Shown here: positions 20,621-29,788 of the stretch, piece after piece | How positions within the stretch are numbered: the first letter of the stretch is position 1 | Layout of the letters: each line of letters starts with the position of its first letter | Assembly: GCA_039105265.1 (NCBI GenBank) | Contig: JAPFFF010000009.1 | Location: 2,108,001 to 2,172,000, forward strand | Source: Tritrichomonas musculus | Taxonomy: Eukaryota > Parabasalia > Tritrichomonadida > Tritrichomonadidae | Length of the DNA: 64,000 bases | Direction of reading: 5' to 3' | Translations under genes and position numbers: made by a program | The notes under the pieces: model-generated | What the model saw: only the letters and a program-made list of their open reading frames with translations | The model's database searches: none | Told to the model about the DNA's origin: nothing

Positions 20621-23600
20621 TTATTTAAATAAGATTTTCTGACGTTCAATCATAAAGATACTATCCATAATATCTTGTTCGTTCTTTACATTATGATTTT
20701 GATTTTTAAATGTATCTAACAAATCTCCATCAACTACGTTGTATTGGTTGCAGATTACATCATCACTTGGCTCAGAAAAAGCAAATAAATTTAATATTTC
20801 AGTTCGTATTTTCAGTTGATTAGCAATCATAATCCTATATCGTGTGTCTTGATTGCAACATGTTAGCGAATGAACTGATCCATCCACAGTAACATATATT
20901 ATGGCATCTCCAACTATCTTTAAAGTTAATATTTCTTGGAATGCATTATACTTTCCAATAACATCTAAAGAATGCTTGCCAATTGATGATGTAGAAAGAC
21001 GTTCAGGAGTTCTAAAGAAATAAATATTTGTCTTATCTGCAACAGCTGCAATGGTACGACTATCTATAATGCAGAATTGACTGAAAGTAATATAATTATA
21101 ATGTCCATAACAAATAATTTCAAATTGGTCAAGTTTATAGTTAAAAATATATGTGAAAATTGTGGAATTATCAAGTATTGCCCAACAAAAACCATTTGAA
21201 ATAATTGACTTGAGAGGAGAAACAAGATCAAGACTTATGTTATGGAATTTTAATGAGTCTTCTTGAAAATCTGCAATTTTAATACAGTTAGAAAAACCTA
21301 TGGAAATTGAATTATAAAATGAACCAAGAGCTATGGGTTTATTTTCCAATTCAACTTTGAATTTAGTATTTAAAGTATTATCATAATAATTAAAACAATA
21401 AATTGTGTTTCCTGCAGCGAGGAATAAATAGCCATGGTCTTCATTAATCGTATAACATGTAATTTTTTCCGGAATCTGAATTAATGTTTCTTTTGATTCA
21501 AAATCTATGATTATTGATGATTGAGTATCATCCTCTTCGTTATAATATTCTGTAAATGCATATAAATTACCACAAAATTCAAACAACTTAGGGTTAGTGT
21601 ATTTATAGTCAATTTTGTTCAATTTATATGAATATGTAATTTCATCAAATTTAATGATGAATAAACGTTTATGCTTATCCTCATTTTGTAAAAAGCAGAT
21701 ATTCAAAACCAGAGGCTCATCTTCATCATATGATGCACAAATTGCAGTTATATTTGTGAGATCAGTTTTAATTAACCTTGAATGTAGATAAATATATAAA
21801 TATTCGTCTAAAACAAATAAAGCGGATTCACATTCTTTTGTTTGCAATATTTTTGGGTCTTTGTTGAAATAACAAGGGTAACTAACAGTGTTTTCAGATA
21901 TTTTCATAATTGCACCACAATGAAGAGAAATATATAATTCTCGACCATTATTTAAAAATACCATTGAAACAGGATATGAAGGAATTGAATATTCTGCAAA
22001 ATTTTGTAAAGCAAAATCATATAATGATACTTTGGAGGGTTCTAAAACGGCAAAATGAGTTCCACATATAGCCAAATTAATTAAATTTGGAATATTCATT
22101 TCATCAAACTCATTAAATGAGCCATGAAATAATATAATGCGACCATCTTCATGACCAACAATTAGTCTTATCCCATTAGAGGCAGCACATTTTATTTTGT
22201 TTGATTTGGATTCGTATAGAGTTTCATCATTAATCTCATCAATCCCATCTTTATGAACTTGAATATGCTTAGAAGCAAAATATAAAACAGCAATAGTTGG
22301 CTTTTTTGATATTTCAGCTTCTCCATAAACAACACGCGATTCACGACCATTTGAAGCTAGAACAACGTCTGAAACTGGGGCAAATATATCTGTCATATCA
22401 TCAACTTTACATTTTGATTTACCAGTTTCGATATGAACATCGCTTGATAAGTGATAAATGCCACTATCAGTAGAAAAGAGTAATTTAGATTCTTTATTAT
22501 TGAAATATAAAGAAGATGAATTTAAAAAATCATCCTTTGGAAAAGTTAATTCCTCTGAGAAAGTAGGTATGGGATTTAAATTAATTTCTTTGATAATTGG
22601 ATAAGTTTTGTTAGATTTTAATGACTTAAATTGGATATTTTTAGCTGACGATCCTTTCTTACTTAAAATTCTTTTTATTTTATGAAGCTCGATATAATAA
22701 TTCTTTTCTTGGGAAGCGAGCAAAATAACAGTATTAGATAATATATAAATATTTTCAAGTTTGGGAGCTTCTGATATAAAAAGTGGAGCTTTGAAATCTG
22801 ATCCAACTAATACAATTTCGTTCGATTCTAGCTGGCATGCAAATATTCCGAGATTAATTTTCGAAATTATTCTAACTGGCGAGTTAATATTAATTTGTTG
22901 CTTTGAATTGATCTCAATTGCATTTTCCCTAACAAATGAAAATGAACGGCTAGTATCGTTCGTTGGTAAAAACATAATAAAGTCTTCGTAAACAGGATCT
23001 GCCTTTGTTATTGAAAATGTTTTGGCATCAAAAAAAATAAACTTTTGATTACTCTTGATTTTTTTTTGCTTTTTATTTTCATTATTTTTTTGATTTTGTG
23101 ATTTCTTTTGATGAGTTTTCTTTTGCTGAGAGTGTTTCTTTTGATTTTGTGCTTTGCTTGCTTGTTGTGATCTCCTTTTTTTACTCTTCTTACTCTTATC
23201 ATCATCTGACTCTTCTTCATCAGCATCACTCTCGTTCTCTTCGTTATCACTTTCATTTTCATTATCATTTTCCGTGACATTATCGTTATCGTTATCTTCT
23301 TCTTCATCTTTATCTTCACTTTTTTCGTTATCATTTTCTTCATTTTCATATTCTTCATTTTCACTTCTAATGTTCGTGCTTAAATTATCTCCTTCATTTT
23401 GATTTTCTTCATGATTTTGAGGCTCGTTTTCATTCAAATTTTGATTTCCTTGTTCTGCTTGTTCGTCGTTAGGCGGGTTTGCTTCATTAATTTCAACTAA
23501 GAAAATAAATCCGTTTTGTTCAGGCGAAAAAGTAATATCAACGATTGTAAAATCTTCTTCGAAGAAAAATGGCTCCATTTCTAAATTAAAAAGATCACTA

Positions 23601-24028
23601 ATATCAATAACAAAAAAGTGATTAGTCTTTGAGGAAATTACTAAGAAATTTTTGGATCGTGAAAAACAAAAGAACTGGAAGTTCTCTGGGCGTCCTGAGG
23701 GCTCCAATGAAATTGAAAAATCGAGAGATGATATTTTTGAAAGAGACGAATTGAAATGCGGATTATGAGATATTATTAATTTATTTGTTTCTGTAAAACT
23801 AAATAGATATTCATTGCAACTATCGATCCATCGTAGAGGAGTTTCGACTGGTATTGTTTGTATGGTCTTGAAATCGTACGATGAGTCTTTAACTTCAACA
23901 TAAATGATTTCTGCGAATTTTTCGTATACAAGAAGAGATTCAAACGAGATCCTCGGTGTCGGAGACAGCAAAACACAGTGCTTGATCCGCGGTTGCCTCG
24001 AAACCGTGGAATGAACGAACTGAAGCAT
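20621..24028 (-). CDS. Divergent SF3B3 / CPSF-A / DDB1-family beta-propeller protein
   Basis: A 1135-residue protein, close to the 1,100-1,400 of this family. Near residues 95-180, SLEPSGRPENFQFFCFSRS and SKTNHFFVIDI followed by FTIVDITFSPEQNGFIFLVE match by eye the first propeller of SF3B3 (SGRR..PGQ, QKLVYILNR, VVGVDVGFENP.FA.LE). The C-terminal part (FCIIDSRTIAAVADKTNIYFF near 1020, then KYNAFQEILTLKIVG and IIYVTVDGSVHSL) matches the SF3B3 third propeller (VLDYHTVAGADKFGNI, NYHVGETVLSL, VYTTLSGGIG). An inserted acidic then Lys/Gln-rich block sits at about 190-320. SF3B3 is a scaffold of the U2 snRNP SF3b complex; CPSF160 is the main alternative. The ATG at 24028 lies 232 bp from the divergent SMC3 start. 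Confidence 0.6.
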   Translation of the reverse strand: MLQFVHSTVSRQPRIKHCVLLSPTPRISFESLLVYEKFAEIIYVEVKDSSYDFKTIQTIPVETPLRWIDSCNEYLFSFTETNKLIISHNPHFNSSLSKISSLDFSISLEPSGRPENFQFFCFSRSKNFLVISSKTNHFFVIDISDLFNLEMEPFFFEEDFTIVDITFSPEQNGFIFLVEINEANPPNDEQAEQGNQNLNENEPQNHEENQNEGDNLSTNIRSENEEYENEENDNEKSEDKDEEEDNDNDNVTENDNENESDNEENESDADEEESDDDKSKKSKKRRSQQASKAQNQKKHSQQKKTHQKKSQNQKNNENKKQKKIKSNQKFIFFDAKTFSITKADPVYEDFIMFLPTNDTSRSFSFVRENAIEINSKQQININSPVRIISKINLGIFACQLESNEIVLVGSDFKAPLFISEAPKLENIYILSNTVILLASQEKNYYIELHKIKRILSKKGSSAKNIQFKSLKSNKTYPIIKEINLNPIPTFSEELTFPKDDFLNSSSLYFNNKESKLLFSTDSGIYHLSSDVHIETGKSKCKVDDMTDIFAPVSDVVLASNGRESRVVYGEAEISKKPTIAVLYFASKHIQVHKDGIDEINDETLYESKSNKIKCAASNGIRLIVGHEDGRIILFHGSFNEFDEMNIPNLINLAICGTHFAVLEPSKVSLYDFALQNFAEYSIPSYPVSMVFLNNGRELYISLHCGAIMKISENTVSYPCYFNKDPKILQTKECESALFVLDEYLYIYLHSRLIKTDLTNITAICASYDEDEPLVLNICFLQNEDKHKRLFIIKFDEITYSYKLNKIDYKYTNPKLFEFCGNLYAFTEYYNEEDDTQSSIIIDFESKETLIQIPEKITCYTINEDHGYLFLAAGNTIYCFNYYDNTLNTKFKVELENKPIALGSFYNSISIGFSNCIKIADFQEDSLKFHNISLDLVSPLKSIISNGFCWAILDNSTIFTYIFNYKLDQFEIICYGHYNYITFSQFCIIDSRTIAAVADKTNIYFFRTPERLSTSSIGKHSLDVIGKYNAFQEILTLKIVGDAIIYVTVDGSVHSLTCCNQDTRYRIMIANQLKIRTEILNLFAFSEPSDDVICNQYNVVDGDLLDTFKNQNHNVKNEQDIMDSIFMIERQKILFK

Positions 24029-24260
24029 AAGCTGATCGACGTATAGATCAAACCGTTTAGTTCTAAAATGATTTTATATCATTATTTTCAAATTTTATCA
24101 ATGAAACAATTATGAAATAACAAAATATAAATATTATTTTTAATAATTTATATATAAACGATTTGTAGAAAAACATTCAATGTATTTTGATGTATTCCCT
24201 TTCAAAAAGTTGGTTTATGATTTATGATAAACGTATTCGTAAATTTTATAAGATTTATTC

Positions 24261-27200
24261 ATGTTTATCAAGAGAGTTAAGATATCAGGATTCAAAGCAT
24301 ATGGCGAAACAACTGATTTCGGGGAATTTTCATCAAAAAAGAATTGTATTTATGGACTTAATGGTTCTGGTAAATCTTCTTTTTTTTCAGCAATCGAGTT
24401 TGTTTTGTTAGACGAATTTTCACATTTACGCCCAACAGATAGACAATCGCTTTTATATTCAGGGAAAACATTGCTAACAACGCCAGCAGCATATGTCGAA
24501 ATAGTTTTTGATAATTCTTCACAAAGGCTTCCAATCAAAGATAACGAAGTTTCAGTTAGAAGATCAATCGGTATTAATAAAGATGAATATTTTATACAAA
24601 GGAAACACTCAACGAGACAAGATCTCGTTAATCTATTTGATTCAGCAAATTATTCGATTGGAACAGGACTTTTTAGTGTTCGTCAAGGAAGGGTTAAAAC
24701 CATAGCAGAGATGACAGATGCCGATAGAATTGAACTTATATATGAAGTATCTGGAATGCATTCATACGATGAACAAAGGAGGGAATCGATATCAATGCTC
24801 GCCCAAGCGGAAAAGCGTAGAGAACAAATTAGCGAAGCTATTATAGAAATTGACCAAAAGCTTGCTCAAATCCAACAAGAAAAACAAGAATTAGAAGAAT
24901 ACGAAAAAATAATGAGAGTAAAGCATGCATTGGAATATATAGTCTATGAAAATGACAGATCCAAGGTTGAAAGAAAAATAGAAGAAAATGAAACGAATAT
25001 TAAAAATGAAAGTTCTGTTGTAAACAACCTACAAGTAGAAAAAGATGAAATTGCAAAAAATCGAACATCTCTTGAATCAGATCTAAAAACATTAAACAAT
25101 CAGATACAACAAAATGAACAAGAAAATTCACTTTTAGAACAAAAAAGGCAAGATCTTATTCGAAAGAAAGCACGATCTGATTGTGCTCTTGAAAAATTAA
25201 AACAAAAAATGAAAAATGCTGAAATTGATTTAGATCAATTACAAAAAATAAACGATAAATACACTGAGAAGTTTAATGATTTGAAAAAGAAACGAGAAAT
25301 TTGTAAAAATGAATGCGAAACATTAAATAACCAAAAAATTAGACTTGAAACAATTCTTAATTATAACCAATCACTAGAAGAATCGTATGATAACATTGCG
25401 CAAATAGATCAACAAATTCAAACTTTTTCAGAGAAAATTGAATCTTTTAAAACCTCGAATCAAACAAAGAGAGAAAATCTAGAAACAAAAATTTCAAAAG
25501 CAGAAGCCTTTATATCACAAAAAACTGAAGAGAAAAATAAAGCGATTGAAGAAGATAAGCGTATTCAAGAAGATAGAATCAAATATAATAATGAACAAAA
25601 AAAACTATTTAAAACTCAATTTGGATTACAAAAAAATAAACAATATCAAGAGTTAGCATATCAAAAAGCTATATCTGATTATGAGCACATGATGGGCGAG
25701 ACTGCGGAAGCAATAAAATATATTAAAGAACATTACAGTGAAAAAGATGGATTTTATGGCCAATTAATTGATCTTATAGAATTTGATGAGAAATTTAATG
25801 CTGCAGTTGATTCAGCAGCAGGCAGAAATCTTTTTAGCGTTGTCATCGAAAATGATTCTTTAGCTCTCAGAATATTAAATGATTTGAAACAAAACAACAT
25901 TTATGGCCAAGTCAACTTTTTTTTATTAAATCGAATTAGAGGAAAGAGAGCGAATATCGAGAAAACTTTAAATTCAGAACCATTAATTGATCTAATTACT
26001 TTTGATGATAAAGTCAAAAATGTAGTTGAATTCATATTTGGTTCCATAGCCTTATGCTCATCCATTGAGATTGCTGCAGAAATTGCTAATACAAAGAATT
26101 ACACATGCGTTACTCTATTAGGCGACACCTGCTATTATTCTGGCGTAATGACAGGTGGTTACATCTCCACTAAACGATCAATCACAACTGCCAAGCATAA
26201 AATAGAATTAATGAACAAACCACTTCAAAAGACGATTTTGAGCCTAGATGAAGTTAATTCCAATATTTCTGAAGTTAAAAACAAATTAGAATCGATTGAA
26301 AAAGAGATAAACATGAATGAAAAACAGATTCCAAATATCAATACCGAAATAATTAAAGCTCAATCAAAATTTTCTGAATATCAGAAAGAAATTGAACAAA
26401 TTGACAATGATTTTCAGAACCTTCAAACAAAATTGAATGATTTACAAGATCAGAAAAAAACACTTGAAGAAACCGTTGAAATTCAGAAGAAGGAAGCTTC
26501 TTCATTATCAGATAATGACTCAACAAATCGCGAAAATGACAAGAAACAGCTTTGCGAAGTCGTTTCCGAACTGGCCAAAAAGAAGCTTGAATTACAGCAG
26601 ATTAATTGTGACTATAACGAATTGAGTAAAAAAATAAACTCTACAACAAAAGAAATAAACGAACTACAGAGTGAAAAACTGAAGGAATTGAAAGAAAAAA
26701 TGGAGAAAGAAACAAAAGAGATCCAAGAATCAATTGATTCTTTCGAACAAGAAAGTTCTGAGAATGAAAATACAAGAAATCAACTTCAAGAAAATTTTGA
26801 AGATTTAAATAAAAAATTGAATGCCATCAGAAAAAGTGAAAAAGATTGTAAAAAAAAATTGAATTATGAGGCTAATAGACTTGAAGAGTTAAACAGATCA
26901 AAGACAATCTTGTCTTCAAAAAGAGATGAAATTATTAAAAGTATTGCTAATATAGGCTTCCTCCCTTCTGATGAAATTGAACAACATAAAAATTTGCCAA
27001 TATCGCAGATTCTCGAAAATTTAGATGACGTTAATAGTCAACTTCAGTCATTTAAATTTGTCAATAAAAAGGCAATCGAACAATTTAAACAATTCGAAAA
27101 ACAAGGAATCGATTTGAAGGCCAGACAAGAAGATATCGATAAAAGCATCGAACCTATCAAAAAGTTGATAATTCAACTTGACAAAAATAAAGAAAAAGCG

Positions 27201-27854
27201 GTTACTAGGACTTGTTCATTAGTGTCAGATAATTTTACTAAAATATATAAAAAACTTGATCCAACTAGAAATGCTAATTTAATATTGACAACTCAAGATG
27301 ATGCTAATGAAATTGGCGGTGCTGATTTTTCACCTTCTGAAGGTGAATTTAGTAATAAAAGTGAAAACGAGTCAGATTCAAATTCTGAAGATGGTAATGG
27401 CAAAAATAACATCTTTTCTGATTTCGATTATGAAAAGGAAAAAAGAAGAAGAAGTAAAGTATTGAATTTAACAGGAATGTCAATTGCGGTTAATGGTGAA
27501 AAAATTGACGCTCTTAGTGGTGGAGAAAAAACATTAGTTGCAATAGCATTACTGTTTGCACTACAACAAACCGAGGCTAATCCATTTTATTTACTTGACG
27601 AAATTGATTCCGATTTGGATGTTAATGCAAGAGAGGCGTTGGCTAAAATGATTGATGAAATGGCAGATGATGTTAACATGTTTAAGCAAGTTCAGTTTAT
27701 ATATACAACACATAGAGGAGAATTGATGCAACATGCTGATAAATTTTTTGCCGTAAAGCATACAGGTGCTGGATCAATTGTTCAGGAAACAAATTATGAA
27801 GATGCTGCATCTTTTATTGGTGATGTTCGTGATGATGATAATAATAATGTATAA
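24261..27854 (+). CDS. SMC3: SMC3, cohesin ATPase subunit
   Basis: A 1197-residue protein. SMC3 pairs with SMC1 to form the cohesin ring that holds sister chromatids together. Order: N-terminal ATPase head with Walker A GLNGSGKSS (32-40) and the SMC3-specific EFSHLRPTDRQSLL (52-65); coiled coil (about 170-480); hinge (about 490-640, YGQLIDLIEFDEKFNAAVD, GVMTGGYIS); return coiled coil (about 660-1000); an acidic insert (about 1020-1065, SENESDSNSEDGNG); and the C-terminal head with signature LSGGEKTL (1085-1092), Walker B FYLLDEIDSDLD (1109-1120) and the D-loop. Length and order are normal for SMC3. The acetyl-acceptor lysine pair of other eukaryotes (GxKKDxY) reads GINKDEY here (N106, K107). 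ATG 24261 begins directly at the conserved MFIKRVKISGFKAY. Confidence 0.95.
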   Translation: MFIKRVKISGFKAYGETTDFGEFSSKKNCIYGLNGSGKSSFFSAIEFVLLDEFSHLRPTDRQSLLYSGKTLLTTPAAYVEIVFDNSSQRLPIKDNEVSVRRSIGINKDEYFIQRKHSTRQDLVNLFDSANYSIGTGLFSVRQGRVKTIAEMTDADRIELIYEVSGMHSYDEQRRESISMLAQAEKRREQISEAIIEIDQKLAQIQQEKQELEEYEKIMRVKHALEYIVYENDRSKVERKIEENETNIKNESSVVNNLQVEKDEIAKNRTSLESDLKTLNNQIQQNEQENSLLEQKRQDLIRKKARSDCALEKLKQKMKNAEIDLDQLQKINDKYTEKFNDLKKKREICKNECETLNNQKIRLETILNYNQSLEESYDNIAQIDQQIQTFSEKIESFKTSNQTKRENLETKISKAEAFISQKTEEKNKAIEEDKRIQEDRIKYNNEQKKLFKTQFGLQKNKQYQELAYQKAISDYEHMMGETAEAIKYIKEHYSEKDGFYGQLIDLIEFDEKFNAAVDSAAGRNLFSVVIENDSLALRILNDLKQNNIYGQVNFFLLNRIRGKRANIEKTLNSEPLIDLITFDDKVKNVVEFIFGSIALCSSIEIAAEIANTKNYTCVTLLGDTCYYSGVMTGGYISTKRSITTAKHKIELMNKPLQKTILSLDEVNSNISEVKNKLESIEKEINMNEKQIPNINTEIIKAQSKFSEYQKEIEQIDNDFQNLQTKLNDLQDQKKTLEETVEIQKKEASSLSDNDSTNRENDKKQLCEVVSELAKKKLELQQINCDYNELSKKINSTTKEINELQSEKLKELKEKMEKETKEIQESIDSFEQESSENENTRNQLQENFEDLNKKLNAIRKSEKDCKKKLNYEANRLEELNRSKTILSSKRDEIIKSIANIGFLPSDEIEQHKNLPISQILENLDDVNSQLQSFKFVNKKAIEQFKQFEKQGIDLKARQEDIDKSIEPIKKLIIQLDKNKEKAVTRTCSLVSDNFTKIYKKLDPTRNANLILTTQDDANEIGGADFSPSEGEFSNKSENESDSNSEDGNGKNNIFSDFDYEKEKRRRSKVLNLTGMSIAVNGEKIDALSGGEKTLVAIALLFALQQTEANPFYLLDEIDSDLDVNAREALAKMIDEMADDVNMFKQVQFIYTTHRGELMQHADKFFAVKHTGAGSIVQETNYEDAASFIGDVRDDDNNNV

Positions 27855-27992
27855 TAATAAATGTTTTTATATCTTTCTATTTGCATTTATTTTTTTTATT
27901 ATCATTGAACATTAAATTATCATTTTTCAATTCTTTGAAAAATCCATCAAATTGTTCAAGCTATAAAATATAAATTATGCTATTATTTTATT

Positions 27993-29180
27993 TTATTCAA
28001 CACCATCCATTGGAATTCTTTCATCACTTTCACTCCTGGCTAAACCAAGGAATGCGTGATACATAACACCCATAGCAGATATGTTTCTTGGGCTAGTCTG
28101 TACAAAAACTGAAACGTTTGAAACCCATTCACTCTTTGTAAAGTGCATGAATTCATCACGGCACATTGCAATATGTCTCTGTAAACATGCTGTTCCATCT
28201 TTGAATACTGAATAAGTGATAAAAACTGATTTGCAAGTAAAACTGATAGCACACATACGGGCAAAACGCATTAAAAATTTGAAATGCGTAATTAAAGCTT
28301 TAGCTGCAATAGGATCACTTGGATCTTTTTCTATTTCGCTAATTGGACTAACCAATTTGCCACCGTCAGTTTGGGCTTGATCTTTTGATTCAAAATCATA
28401 ACAGTACTGGAGACCTCTAGCACTGCAAATATCTTCCCATTCGACAGCTGCACCTTTCTTCTCGCTGATAAATCGCATCAATTGAATTTCATCTTCATAG
28501 CCAGCTTCTTCAGGTCCACAAATTTGGACTAAGGAGTGTCCCCATTCAGATGCAATAACTCTATATGAATCAGATGAATCGATTGGAACGATAAATGCTG
28601 CACCAAGACCATTTGCAATTTGGAGAACAGCGGCAGCTTCACTGGAGAAATATAAAGGATATAATGTTGGCATGACATCCATTGCAGGTGGCTTCCAAAG
28701 TGGTGCAAAATCGTCTTCTAAACCATAAAATTCATCGGTTGAAATTAATCCATGCCCAAGTGCTTGAATTTCATTGATAAAATTAACTTGTTTTTGACAA
28801 AAGCTTAGCGATTTAAAATCAGCTTTGGTAAAATGATTGTCGCCAGTTGACCACCAATTTGGAATTGTGACCGAATCATTTTCAATTGGTCCTGGAAATG
28901 AAAAAGTTGTTGCTAAAATTTGGATGTCGGGAAAATATTTACGAAGTACGTCATCGAATTCTTTGAGGAGCGAAAGAATGGTTTCTTTTGAAAAAGATCC
29001 TTTTTTCTCTTGAATGTGAGATATTGAAACATCTTGATGTGCTGGATGAAGACAAAAAGAAAGATCGTTTTTGCTGATATGAACACCTAATGTAGATTGT
29101 TTGAATTCCTCATTTTGAAGAATTTCAAGTGATTCTTTTGAAACTTCACTAGAAATTTTTTTGTTTTCAGCTTCAGACAT
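27993..29180 (-). CDS. Glucokinase-family (ROK/Glk-like) protein, probably not catalytic
   Basis: A 395-residue protein. The body resembles bacterial-type glucokinase, the form trichomonads use: SFPGPIENDSVTIPNWW matches the xxGPIxxGxVxxTNxxW sugar-binding motif, ANGLGAAFIVP the GTGLG phosphate loop, and ASEWGHSLVQ the EGGHV region. But the N-terminal phosphate motif DxGGTN is replaced by GVHISKND, and the catalytic Asp of the IND-F motif is Glu (FINEIQALGHGL, E137). A family member without both is unlikely to phosphorylate glucose well; it could be a regulatory or sugar-sensing relative. ATG 29180 (MSEAENKK) is chosen; a longer TTG reading adds an AT-driven hydrophobic leader. It is convergent with SMC3, 140 bp apart. 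Confidence 0.75.
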   Translation of the reverse strand: MSEAENKKISSEVSKESLEILQNEEFKQSTLGVHISKNDLSFCLHPAHQDVSISHIQEKKGSFSKETILSLLKEFDDVLRKYFPDIQILATTFSFPGPIENDSVTIPNWWSTGDNHFTKADFKSLSFCQKQVNFINEIQALGHGLISTDEFYGLEDDFAPLWKPPAMDVMPTLYPLYFSSEAAAVLQIANGLGAAFIVPIDSSDSYRVIASEWGHSLVQICGPEEAGYEDEIQLMRFISEKKGAAVEWEDICSARGLQYCYDFESKDQAQTDGGKLVSPISEIEKDPSDPIAAKALITHFKFLMRFARMCAISFTCKSVFITYSVFKDGTACLQRHIAMCRDEFMHFTKSEWVSNVSVFVQTSPRNISAMGVMYHAFLGLARSESDERIPMDGVE

Positions 29181-29788
29181 TAATAAAATTATAAATCTTT
29201 TATAAAAAAATACTCTGAAAAAGTTTTGTATGTAAGAAAAATTCAATCATTTAAAACACCAATTCAAAAGATTAAAGATATTAGTCAAATGTGCTGTTTT
29301 CTAGATATCATTTAAATTGATTTCTTATGTCCATTTTTAACAAATAATAACTTTGGCACTTTTTAGAGTTAATTGGTTAATTAAACTTTTTGATTGACTT
29401 TGTAGTTAAAGTAATTGTTAATTTGATATATATATATTTTTTTTTCAAAATTCCTTGACTTTATCAATGCATTTTTCAAATATTATACAAAATTATAAAT
29501 TTTTATATCCTAATATCTAGAATAATAATGAAAATAAACATATCAACATGATTAATACTGAATTCTTACACAAATCAGTTTTCTTAAAGTTCACAAAAAT
29601 TCTGATAATTATATTTTGTAAACTATTAAACTATTTTTTTCCCAATTAATCTACTGCAACCATTCGAATATATTAGAAAGAGTTACTTATACTCAATTAC
29701 TCATATATATATCAAATATATCATATTTAACTTATAAAAGAATTATTTATATAAAAAATAAAAAATATGTAAATGAAGTAAATAAGGC
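29181..29788. other. AT-rich intergenic region
   Basis: About 600 bases between two minus-strand genes, including TATATATATATTTTTTTT near 29427-29444. No ORF or repeat is supported. Confidence 0.4.

Noticed and set aside
23008-23402. Lys/Met-rich and Ser/Leu-rich frames on both strands
   Set aside because: They are out-of-frame translations of the acidic and Lys/Gln-rich insert of the SF3B3-like protein, which has strongly biased codons.
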